Shown here piece by piece: positions 16,697 through 24,406 of a DNA stretch of 64,000 nucleotides. The notes under the pieces were generated by a model, which saw only the letters and a list, made by a program, of their open reading frames with translations, did no database searches and was not told where the DNA came from. The DNA is from Salinibacter sp. 10B (GTDB lineage Bacteria > Bacteroidota > Rhodothermia > Rhodothermales > Salinibacteraceae), in the NCBI RefSeq assembly GCF_002954405.1, contig NZ_MQWC01000004.1, positions 4,138,790 to 4,202,789 on the forward strand. The letters run 5' to 3'. Both the position numbers and the translations under genes were made by a program. Every line of letters begins with the position of its first letter. Within the stretch, counting starts at the first letter, position 1.

Positions 16697-18658
16697 ATGG
16701 GCAAAAACGTTGCAGAGAAACTAATTGAGAGTCACCTCGTCGAGGGCGAGATGGAGGTGGGGGAGGAGATTGGTCTTGAGATGGACCAGACCCTCACTCA
16801 GGATGCCACTGGGACGATGGTGATGCTTGAGTTTGAGGCCATGGGCATTCCGCGCGTGCAGACGGAACTGTCTGCGCAGTACGTGGACCACAACCTCATC
16901 CAGTCCGACTTTAAGAATCCGGATGACCACCTCTTCCTCCGCAGTGCCTGCAAGAAGTTTGGGGCATGGTACAGCCGGCCAGGCAATGGGGTGAGTCACC
17001 CCGTCCACCAGGAGCGATTCGGGGAGCCGGGCAAGACGCTCATCGGCTCGGATAGTCACTCGCCCGCCGCGGGGGCTATCGGCATGCTTGCCATCGGGGC
17101 CGGAGGGCTCGACGTGGCGATGGCGATGGCCGGCAAGCCGTATACGATCAACATGCCCGAGGTCTGGGGCGTGAAGCTGACAGGCGAGCTGCCGGACTGG
17201 GTGAGTGCGAAGGACGTGATTCTGACCATGCTGGAGCGCCACGATGTGGATGGTGGCGTGGGCCAGATCATTGAGTACTACGGACCGGGCCTCGACAGCC
17301 TGAGTTGCATGGACCGGCACGTGATCGCCAACATGGGCACGGAGCTGGGGGCCACCAGCACCGTCTTCCCGGCCGACGAAGAAGTGCGTCGCTTCCTGAA
17401 GCGGCAGGGTCGTGAGGATGCCTTCCGTGAGATTCAGGCAGACGCCGACGCAGAGTACGACGAGTACGAGGAAATCAATCTCTCCGAGCTGGAGCCGAAG
17501 ATCGCCAAGCCGAGTAGCCCGGGCAATGTGGTGCCGGTGCGTGAGGTCGAAGGCAAGGAGATCTATCAGAGCTACGTCGGCTCGTCCGCCAACCCTGGCT
17601 TCCGTGACTTTGCAAGCGCCGCCGAAATTGTGGACGGCCGCCAGGTGCACGACCGCGTTTCGTTCGACGTGAACCCGACGTCGCGTCAGATCCTGGAGAA
17701 CCTGATGAACACAGGTCACCTCCAGATGCTGACCCGTGCCGGCGCCCGCATCCACCAGGCCGGTTGCAATGGTTGCATCGGCATGGGGCAAGCTCCGGCC
17801 ACCGGTCAAATCTCGGTGCGTACGGTGCCGCGCAACTTCCCCGGTCGTTCCGGCACGAAGGAGGACGCGGTGTATCTCGTCAGTCCCGAGACGGCTGCTG
17901 CCTCGGCCCTCACCGGCGAGATTACCGACCCGCGCGACTTGGCGGATCTCTATGATATGGAGTATCCGAATGCCGAGGAGCCGGACGACATCAGCATCAA
18001 TACCGACCAGCTCGTCCCGCCGGTCTCCGAGGAGGAGGCGAAGGGCATGGAGCTGGAGAAGGGGCCGAATGTGGTGTCGCTTCCCGAATTCGAAGAGCTG
18101 CCGCAGGAGTTTGATCTCCCGGTGCTGTTGAAGGTGGGCGACGATATCTCGACCGATGAGATTATGCCGGCCGGCTCGCGCATTCTTCCGTACCGCTCCA
18201 ACATTCCGAAGATTTCGGAATTCGTCTTCGAGCAGGTCGATGAGAGCTTCTTCGATCGCGCGATGGAGCACCAGGACAATGGCTTTGCCGTCGTCGGGGG
18301 CACCAACTACGGACAGGGATCCAGTCGGGAGCACGCTGCCATTGCGCCGCGGTGGCTTGGCACGCGCGTCAAGATTGCCAAGAGCTACGCTCGGATTCAC
18401 CGGCAGAACCTGGCAAACTTTGGCATCCTGCCGCTCCTCTTCAAGGACGATGAGTCCTACGACAGCATTGAGCAAGGCGACACGCTTCAGTTCCGCAACC
18501 TGCGCGATCAGGTGAAGGCGGGCACGGACGTGGAGCTCACCAATGCGGATAAGGACGAAACCTACGTTGTGGAGCACGACCTCTCAGAGCGCGAGCTCCA
18601 GATGGTGCTTGAAGGCAGCCAGATTAGCGTCGTGAAGCAGGAGTTTGCTACGGCGTAG
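16697..18658 (+). CDS. aconitate hydratase (~650-residue type)
   Basis: 653 residues; interconverts citrate and isocitrate. ATG 16697 gives MGKNVAEKLIESHL; upstream in-frame sequence is not family-like. GSDSHSPAAGAIGMLAIGAG binds substrate. AGCNGCIGMGQAPATG holds two cluster cysteines, Cys357 and Cys360. The C-terminal swivel domain has GDDISTDEIMPAG and GTNYGQGSSREHAAIAPRW. Where most aconitases read GSCTN, giving the first cluster Cys, this one reads GSSANPGFRDF, so the third ligand is not in its usual place. The short acidic insert QADADAEYDEYEEIN fits a halophile. A strong terminator follows. Confidence 0.9.
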   Translation: MGKNVAEKLIESHLVEGEMEVGEEIGLEMDQTLTQDATGTMVMLEFEAMGIPRVQTELSAQYVDHNLIQSDFKNPDDHLFLRSACKKFGAWYSRPGNGVSHPVHQERFGEPGKTLIGSDSHSPAAGAIGMLAIGAGGLDVAMAMAGKPYTINMPEVWGVKLTGELPDWVSAKDVILTMLERHDVDGGVGQIIEYYGPGLDSLSCMDRHVIANMGTELGATSTVFPADEEVRRFLKRQGREDAFREIQADADAEYDEYEEINLSELEPKIAKPSSPGNVVPVREVEGKEIYQSYVGSSANPGFRDFASAAEIVDGRQVHDRVSFDVNPTSRQILENLMNTGHLQMLTRAGARIHQAGCNGCIGMGQAPATGQISVRTVPRNFPGRSGTKEDAVYLVSPETAAASALTGEITDPRDLADLYDMEYPNAEEPDDISINTDQLVPPVSEEEAKGMELEKGPNVVSLPEFEELPQEFDLPVLLKVGDDISTDEIMPAGSRILPYRSNIPKISEFVFEQVDESFFDRAMEHQDNGFAVVGGTNYGQGSSREHAAIAPRWLGTRVKIAKSYARIHRQNLANFGILPLLFKDDESYDSIEQGDTLQFRNLRDQVKAGTDVELTNADKDETYVVEHDLSERELQMVLEGSQISVVKQEFATA

Positions 18659-18684
18659 TCGGGGGATGAACATTCGTAAAGACG

Positions 18685-18717
18685 AACGGGGAAGCCGGCT
18701 TTTCGGCTTCCCCGTTT
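18685..18717 (+). terminator. intrinsic terminator after aconitase
   Basis: AACGGGGAAGCCG (18685-18697) pairs perfectly over 13 bases with CGGCTTCCCCGTT (18704-18716), loop GCTTTT, followed by T 18717. It lies 27 bp after the stop codon. Confidence 0.85.
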
Positions 18718-18775
18718 GCTATTTCTGGGCGGTACGTGGATTTGAGGGCATTTCGTCGGTTGTGTGCTGGCGTCT

Positions 18776-18935
18776 GAGACTGTTGTTGATTGTTGGCCGG
18801 ATGGAACATCGGAGGGGGGTTTGCCGACCGGGGGACCCTTAATCGTTCGGAAGCCCCCAACACAGACGGATCTCGACGATCTGCGGTCGTTACGCTCAGC
18901 CTAAAATGCGATCGTGTGAAATCAAAACAGGCTCT
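18776..18935. mobile_element. 160-bp MITE-like element, copy A
   Basis: This block is repeated at 23086-23245 with the same length and about 80 percent identity by eye; the right half is nearly identical (CTGCGGTCGTTACGCTCAGC). The ends are imperfect inverted repeats: GAGACTGTTGTTGAT on the left, and ATCAAAACAGGCTC on the right, whose complement is GAGCCTGTTTTGAT. It encodes no convincing protein. Short size, terminal inverted repeats and multiple copies define a miniature inverted-repeat transposable element. No clear target-site duplication remains. Confidence 0.72.
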
Positions 18936-19203
18936 AAGTTCGAGTGCCTACTGATGGTGAGAGCGGACTCCGCTAGAATGGGGATCCAAGCAACATTCTT
19001 TTTCCCGCTACGTAGCCACTCTGTGTGTTTGTAGCCAGTCACAGCCCCAAAAATCTGCTCGTTCTTGGCCTTCTTTCCGAGTAGGATTCCGCCGTGTCGT
19101 ATTGCGGAATGGATCGCCAATCGAGAGCCGCTCGGACTACGCAGGATTTCAGATGAGGGGGCGGCCCCTCGTCGTTCGTACGCACCCATTTTTATACTGA
19201 GTT
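18936..19203. other. non-coding gap before the squalene/phytoene-synthase-like gene
   Basis: About 270 bases between MITE copy A and the next gene. A minus-strand frame is open here, but it reads into the MITE and has no recognisable motif. The promoter of the downstream gene is expected here. Nothing else is seen. Confidence 0.4.
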
Positions 19204-20016
19204 GTGGACCTTCCTCGACCATTTTACAACCAGTGGTCCTCCCAGCGACGGCCCGCTGCCCACGCCCTTTGGGATTGGCACTCGGCCCTCACGCAACCGC
19301 AACCCATTGGAGAGAACGGGACCGAAGAACGTCAGCAGCACTTTTTTGAGGAAGAACGGGCCCGCGCCGAAGCAGGCGAACCGATGCGTCTGGTTCGTAA
19401 AGAGGTCTGGCAAGAGGCCTATTCAGTGTGTCACGAGCATGACCTGGATCGGTCGCTTCTGGCGGCGCAGGTCGCCGGGGCCCGTCATCTTCAGGGGACT
19501 GTCCAGTTTGAGACGAGCGCAGTGCTTAAGCAGTTTGTGGGCCTCTGGGCCGTGCCGCACGGACAGCTATTGGCCGGATTGGCGGGCGCAGGGCTTTCCA
19601 TCCATCGCCAGTACGCTGGGGAACTCGCTCGAGGGTTTTTCCATCTCAACCGGCTCATTTCCCTCCCGCAAGATGTAAAAAAAGGGAAGCTGTTTCTTCC
19701 CCTGGACAATCTAGAGCAGCGAGGAGTATCTGTCGAACAACTCCGCACCGGTGACATCGACGAGGGCATGCGGGGGCTTTTGTGGAAGGAAAGCGTTCGG
19801 ATTCGCGATGCCCTCGCGCAGGGGCGTCCCCTGATCGCAAACCTCTCGTTGCGGCAGCGCTTTGCGCTGAAGCGATTTTGGGTGGGGGCGCTCGAACTAT
19901 TAAAGGAACTGGAGCGTCGTGACTTCGATCTCTGGAGCCGTCCGCTGAACCTCCCGTTCTTTCGGCGCGTGCAGGTATACGTGCAAACTCTCCTCGGCCG
20001 CTCGGTGTCACAGTAG
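19204..20016 (+). CDS. squalene/phytoene synthase-family protein lacking most Asp motifs
   Basis: 270 residues with a GTG start. The overall pattern follows trans-isoprenyl diphosphate synthases of the CrtB/HpnC/HpnD group: a long helical N-half, then LARGFFHLNRLISLPQDVKK, GKLFLPLDNLEQRGVSVEQL and a helical C-terminus ending LNLPFFRRVQVYVQTLLGR. The metal-binding aspartates are mostly gone. The first 'DDxxD' region reads ALWDWHSALTQPQ. The 'GMxxDL' position reads GARHLQ. The second motif keeps only one Asp (PQDVKKGK). It is probably not a standard head-to-head condensing enzyme. An accessory or noncatalytic role in carotenoid or hopanoid metabolism is possible, but no partner genes are adjacent. 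Confidence 0.65.
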   Translation: MDLPRPFYNQWSSQRRPAAHALWDWHSALTQPQPIGENGTEERQQHFFEEERARAEAGEPMRLVRKEVWQEAYSVCHEHDLDRSLLAAQVAGARHLQGTVQFETSAVLKQFVGLWAVPHGQLLAGLAGAGLSIHRQYAGELARGFFHLNRLISLPQDVKKGKLFLPLDNLEQRGVSVEQLRTGDIDEGMRGLLWKESVRIRDALAQGRPLIANLSLRQRFALKRFWVGALELLKELERRDFDLWSRPLNLPFFRRVQVYVQTLLGRSVSQ

Positions 20017-20120
20017 CCGGCCAAATCGTATGGCAGGGCGCCTCGGGGGCCTTGAGGAGACGGAGTAAGGAGGCGCCGATATGCGAATTGTTCTCCATTA
20101 CCCACATCCCGATAGAAGCA

Positions 20121-21125
20121 ATGACTACCTACAAAGAGGCTGGGGTCGACGTCGACGCCGGTGACGACGCCGTCGATCGCATTCGCCCAATGGTCCGCGA
20201 GACGTTCACGCCCGGTGTGCTGGCCGACATTGGCGCATTTGGGTCGTTTTTTGAATTGGACCTAGACGGGGTGGAACAGCCGGTACTCGTTTCCTCCATC
20301 GATGGGGTCGGGACGAAGGTGAAAGTGGCGGCGCGGGCCGAGCGCTACGACACGGTGGGGCAGGATCTTGTGAATCACTGCGTCAACGATATCGCCGTGT
20401 GCGGGGCCAAACCCCTTTATTTTCTGGACTACGTGGGGACTGGCGAACTGGATCCTGGCGTGGCGGAAGAGGTGGTGCAGGGATTTGCAACAGCCTGCAA
20501 GGAAAATGAGTGTGCCCTCGTAGGCGGGGAGATCGCGGAAATGCCGGACGTTTACGGATCCGATGATTTTGACCTTGTAGGGACCATTGTCGGCGTGGTC
20601 GACAAGCCGAAGATTGTAAATGGGGAGACAGTGCAGCCGGGCGATGTGCTTCTGGGGCTGCCGTCGACGGGGATTCACACGAACGGATACACTCTTGCTC
20701 GGACCGTTCTCTTTGACCGCTATGACGTGGACGATACGCTCGACGAGCTGGGCGGCGAGACGATTGGGGAGGCACTGCTTCGGGTTCACCGCTCGTACCT
20801 CAGCGCCATTCAGTCCCTCGTAGACGCAGGCCTAGCGCAGGGGCTCGTGCACGTGACTGGAGGTGGGCTGCCGGGGAATCTGCGCCGCGTTATGCCGGAA
20901 GGCTGTCGCGCGTCCGTCGACTACGAGGCCTGGACCCGACCGCCCCTCTTTGATCGCATTCAGCGGGATGGGGAGGTGCCGGAGGCGGATATGCGACAGA
21001 CCTTCAATCTTGGCATTGGCCTCGTGGCCGTTGTGCGGGAGGCCGACGTCGAGGAGGCGCGGCGCGTACTGGAGCAGGACGGGGAGTCTCCGGTCCGTAT
21101 CGGCGAAGTGACGGCTACGGATTAG
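20121..21125 (+). CDS. purM: phosphoribosylformylglycinamidine cyclo-ligase
   Basis: A 334-residue enzyme that closes the imidazole ring to form AIR in purine synthesis using ATP. The start at 20121 gives MTTYKEAGVDVDAGDDAVDRI, the classic PurM N-terminus. VSSIDGVGTKVKVA is the nucleotide-binding signature, followed by NDIAVCGAKPLYFLDYVGTG, LVGGEIAEMPDVY, GLPSTGIHTNGYTLAR and HVTGGGLPGNLRRVMP. It lies 104 bp behind the phytoene-synthase-like gene and is followed by plsY after 146 bp. No other pur genes are present. Confidence 0.96.
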   Translation: MTTYKEAGVDVDAGDDAVDRIRPMVRETFTPGVLADIGAFGSFFELDLDGVEQPVLVSSIDGVGTKVKVAARAERYDTVGQDLVNHCVNDIAVCGAKPLYFLDYVGTGELDPGVAEEVVQGFATACKENECALVGGEIAEMPDVYGSDDFDLVGTIVGVVDKPKIVNGETVQPGDVLLGLPSTGIHTNGYTLARTVLFDRYDVDDTLDELGGETIGEALLRVHRSYLSAIQSLVDAGLAQGLVHVTGGGLPGNLRRVMPEGCRASVDYEAWTRPPLFDRIQRDGEVPEADMRQTFNLGIGLVAVVREADVEEARRVLEQDGESPVRIGEVTATD

Positions 21126-21271
21126 GGGGAGACGGGTTGAGGAACAGGGGGGAATAGGAACATTCGGCGGGAAAGGAAGGGTAGGATTCGTGCTTCGCGT
21201 CTCGATCCACGGGTCGTACCGAAGGGACCGAAGCCTTTTCACGGACGGTTGCTCATCCACGCGGGTCCACT

Positions 21272-21958
21272 ATGCTGAGTCTTTTTCTAATCGCACTGAT
21301 CAGTTACTTCCTGGGCTCCATTCCCGGTGCTCTATGGTCAAGCAAAGCCCTCCACGGTGTAGATATCCGCAACTACGGAAGCAAAAATGCGGGCGCTACG
21401 AATGCCTTTCGGGTTGTGGGATGGCAGGCCGGGGTGCTCGCGACGATTGTGGACATGGGCAAAGGGTACCTTGCGGCGGGGGTGGTGGCGAGTGTCATCC
21501 GAATCGATCCGCTGCCAGCCCTGAACATCTTTGGATGGGACACTGGTGTTGTTGTGGGACTGATGGCTGGACTCGTGGCCATTCTTGGTCATATGTTTCC
21601 CATCTTTGCGCGCTTCGAAGGAGGGAAAGGCGTTAATTCGGCAGCCGGCATCCTCATTGCCCTCACGCCGTGGACGATGCTCTACACGATGGCCGTGTTT
21701 GTGTTGGTGCTCTTTACGTCCCGATACGTCTCATTGGCCTCAATTACGGCCGCGGTGGCGTTTCCTACCATCGTTGCCATTCGAAAGTACGGATTTGGGG
21801 TGGATCTTGACCCCAGCCTCCTCGTCGTTGGGATTCTCATCGCGACCGCAATTGTGGTTGCCCACCAGTCCAATATCCGGCGCTTGCTGCGCGGAAATGA
21901 GAATCGCGTAAGCTCGTTTTCCCCTGCACAGGGCATGCTGGGACGGGGAGAGATTTAA
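21272..21958 (+). CDS. plsY: acyl-phosphate:glycerol-3-phosphate acyltransferase
   Basis: A 228-residue integral membrane enzyme that transfers an acyl group from acyl-phosphate to glycerol-3-phosphate, the first step of phospholipid synthesis. The three conserved loops are present: YFLGSIPGALWSSK, NYGSKNAGATNAFRVVG, and FARFEGGKGVNSAAG. HQSNIRRLLRGNENR is the usual C-terminal block. About five transmembrane helices are evident. gpsA, which makes its substrate, begins 50 bp downstream, so the two form a functional operon. Confidence 0.95.
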   Translation: MLSLFLIALISYFLGSIPGALWSSKALHGVDIRNYGSKNAGATNAFRVVGWQAGVLATIVDMGKGYLAAGVVASVIRIDPLPALNIFGWDTGVVVGLMAGLVAILGHMFPIFARFEGGKGVNSAAGILIALTPWTMLYTMAVFVLVLFTSRYVSLASITAAVAFPTIVAIRKYGFGVDLDPSLLVVGILIATAIVVAHQSNIRRLLRGNENRVSSFSPAQGMLGRGEI

Positions 21959-22008
21959 CCGGACTGGGTTTTCCGTATCACCCCTTGCTTGTCGCTTAGT
22001 CGAAGTTC

Positions 22009-23055
22009 ATGTCCTCTTCTATTACACTCCTCGGGGCTGGGAGCTGGGGGACAGCCTTGGCCGTGCATCTCGCTGAAGCCGGTCGAGACGTTACGCTCTG
22101 GGCCCACCGCCCGGCGGCCGTGGAGCGGATGCGCCGCACCCGGCAGAATGCGCCCTACCTTCCCGAGGTTCACATTCCGTCGTCCGTGCGCCTCACCGCC
22201 GACCTTGAGGCGGCCACGGCGGCCGCTGACCTCTGGGGCGTGGCGGTTCCCTCTCAGCACCTCCGGAGCGTAGCCGAACGCCTCCGCTTCGTTCTGCGTG
22301 ACGATGTGACCATCGTGTCCCTTGCGAAGGGCATCGAGAACGACACGCTTCTTACCATGTCGCAGGTGCTGGAGGAAGTGCTTGGGACAGAGGACCCGCA
22401 GGCCCACATTGGAGTGCTGTACGGACCGAGCCACGCTGAGGAGGTGGCCGACGGTCGGCCGACCACGGTAGTGGCCGCGGCGCCGGAAGAGACGGTGGCC
22501 GAGCAGATCCAGGCGGCCTTCATGACGGAGCGGCTTCGGGTCTACGTGAATACGGACGTGATTGGGGTGGAAATTGGCGGGTCGGCCAAGAACGTGCTGG
22601 CCATCGCTGCGGGCATCGGGGATGGCGTTGGGTATGGGGATAACGCAAAGGCGGCGCTGATTACACGGGGCATTGCCGAGATTCGCCGCCTGGGCCTTGC
22701 CATGGGAGCGAAGCCACAGACGTTTGCAGGGCTTGCTGGGATCGGCGACCTCATCGTGACGTGTATGAGTCAGCATAGCCGGAATCGGTACTTGGGAGAG
22801 CAGATCGGACGCGGAAAGACCCTCGAAGAGGTGCTGGACGGAATGGAAATGGTGGCCGAGGGCGTGCGAACGACACAATCCATCCACGATCTGGCAGAGA
22901 CGTACGGGGTCGAGATGCCGATTACAGAAGCCGTCTACGCCATCTTGTTCGACGGACGCCGTCCCCGCGAGATGGTGGAGCGACTCATGACCCGATCCGC
23001 CAAGCATGAGAACTGGCTTCCTGATGCGCTTCAGGAATCACGTCCCAAGTCGTAG
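22009..23055 (+). CDS. gpsA: glycerol-3-phosphate dehydrogenase [NAD(P)+]
   Basis: A 348-residue cytosolic enzyme that reduces dihydroxyacetone phosphate to sn-glycerol-3-phosphate for lipid synthesis. LLGAGSWGTALAVHLAEAG is the Rossmann motif. The catalytic Lys lies in VEIGGSAKNVLAIAAGIGDG. GLAGIGDLIVTCMSQHSRNR and MPITEAVYAILFDGR are family signatures. It is directly behind plsY. MITE copy B begins 30 bp after its stop. Confidence 0.96.
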   Translation: MSSSITLLGAGSWGTALAVHLAEAGRDVTLWAHRPAAVERMRRTRQNAPYLPEVHIPSSVRLTADLEAATAAADLWGVAVPSQHLRSVAERLRFVLRDDVTIVSLAKGIENDTLLTMSQVLEEVLGTEDPQAHIGVLYGPSHAEEVADGRPTTVVAAAPEETVAEQIQAAFMTERLRVYVNTDVIGVEIGGSAKNVLAIAAGIGDGVGYGDNAKAALITRGIAEIRRLGLAMGAKPQTFAGLAGIGDLIVTCMSQHSRNRYLGEQIGRGKTLEEVLDGMEMVAEGVRTTQSIHDLAETYGVEMPITEAVYAILFDGRRPREMVERLMTRSAKHENWLPDALQESRPKS

Positions 23056-23085
23056 GAATACGCCAGAACAGCGAGCACATCCTTA

Positions 23086-23245
23086 GAGACTGTTTTGATT
23101 GTTGACCGGATGGGAAATCGGAGAGGTGTTTCGCGACCTGGGGAACCGTTAATAGCTCGGAAGTCCCTAACATAGACGGATCTCGATCATCTGCGGTCGT
23201 TACGCTCAGCCTAAAATGTTATCGTGTGACATCAAAACAGCCTCT
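23086..23245. mobile_element. 160-bp MITE-like element, copy B
   Basis: Direct repeat of 18776-18935. Terminal inverted repeats: GAGACTGTTTTGAT at the left, and ATCAAAACAGCCTC at the right, whose complement is GAGGCTGTTTTGAT, differing at one position. This copy preserves the termini better than copy A. It lies between gpsA and the AlbA_2-type gene and has no coding capacity of its own. No transposase with matching ends is in the window. Confidence 0.75.
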
Positions 23246-23420
23246 TTGAGCAGAGGTATCGGGAAAAAGCGTTCGTCGGTCGTCGGAACGGGTAGTGTGC
23301 GCTAGAGCGGGACTCACGTTTCTACTTTCCTAAACGCCACTCCCGTAGCCACGCGTTGCCACCGCCAATGTGGGAGACGGCACGCGGCGATTCTGGCATG
23401 TTGCATTATAGACCTGAACC

Positions 23421-24068
23421 ATGACCCTTCGTGAATTAGAACAGTTGGTCGAACTCGGCGAAGGGATCAGTCTGGAGTTTAAACGCCGCGTGCCACGCCC
23501 GGAGCGGATCGCGAAAGAAATTGTCGCCCTCGCCAACACGAATGGGGGGCGGATCGTGCTCGGAGTCAGTGATGACGGCACGATCGAAGGATTTGAGAAC
23601 ATCTCTGAACAACAGTTCTTGCTTCGTCAGGCCACGGAAGCACACTGTGCACCTCCAGTCGACTACGAGACGGAGCGCATCATGGTGGCCGACCTGCGCG
23701 ACGTCATTGTCGTGACGGTACCGGAGAGCAATAACAAGCCCCACTTTGTTGTGTCGGATCCGTCCTCGAACGGGGAAGGGCCGGCGTACGTGCGGGTGGA
23801 GGAGCGCAGTGTGGAGGCCAGTAAGGAAACTGTTGAGCGCCTTCGTAATCAGGAGACGGACGGGGGGGTGACGTTCGAATTTGGGGAGACAGAGTCGCTT
23901 CTTATGCGCTACCTCGATGATTATGGGCGAATTACGGTTGCTCAGTTTGCCCAGTTGGCTGACATTTCTCCAGAGCGTGCATCGCAAACGCTGCTGCGTC
24001 TTACCCGGGCCGATCTTCTCTACCTGCACAATGCCGAAGAGGGAGACTACTTTACGCTGAACTACTGA
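23421..24068 (+). CDS. AlbA_2/Schlafen-type DNA-binding domain protein
   Basis: 215 residues. Residues 1-120 fit the AlbA_2 (formerly AAA_4, divergent) domain: GISLEFKRRV, then EIVALANTNGGRIVLGVSDD and GTIEGF, later VIVVTVPESNNKPHFV and GPAYVRVEERSVEAS. The C-terminal 60 residues (MRYLDDYGRITVAQFAQLAD, then RASQTLLRLTRADLL) look like a winged helix. This arrangement is typical of predicted transcriptional regulators with no defined ligand. It has its own upstream region after MITE copy B. The target genes are unknown. Confidence 0.78.
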   Translation: MTLRELEQLVELGEGISLEFKRRVPRPERIAKEIVALANTNGGRIVLGVSDDGTIEGFENISEQQFLLRQATEAHCAPPVDYETERIMVADLRDVIVVTVPESNNKPHFVVSDPSSNGEGPAYVRVEERSVEASKETVERLRNQETDGGVTFEFGETESLLMRYLDDYGRITVAQFAQLADISPERASQTLLRLTRADLLYLHNAEEGDYFTLNY

Positions 24069-24406
24069 GCCAGCGGACAGGACAGAGTCGGCCTCCACTG
24101 GGGTTACTTCTGTTATTGCATAGGAGGCAAAACCCAAGGAGTCTCAACTGTGGGCAAGGAGGAAAGAGCACAGGAAAGTCGTCCGTGAGCATCGATACCA
24201 AGAATGCAATACGGGACGTGGGCCGCTCTGGTCGGTCGAACTGCTGGTGTATCGGAGCGTTGACCTAGAGCATCCCTGGAAACCCCTTGTAGTCGGTCGG
24301 GGGTTGTATCTCCGATCGAGTGTATGTAAAATATGTGTGCGCGATCAACCTCCGTTATTGATCGTCTCCGGAATCCCGCGATCCTTTTCCATCCTGACTG
24401 CGTGTT
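24069..24406. other. non-coding gap upstream of parC
   Basis: About 340 bases with no credible gene. It should hold the promoter of the parC-parE unit. No repeats or RNA-like folds were noticed. Confidence 0.5.

Noticed and set aside
16721-18577. Very long open frame on the minus strand opposite aconitase
   Set aside because: Its codons mirror the GC-rich coding strand; no motif, signal or start is convincing, while the plus-strand aconitase is unambiguous. Similar antisense frames opposite bshC, hisD and parC were dropped for the same reason.
18896-19222. Minus-strand frame of about 108 codons overlapping MITE copy A
   Set aside because: Part of it is MITE sequence, the rest has no motif, and copy B is not followed by a similar frame.
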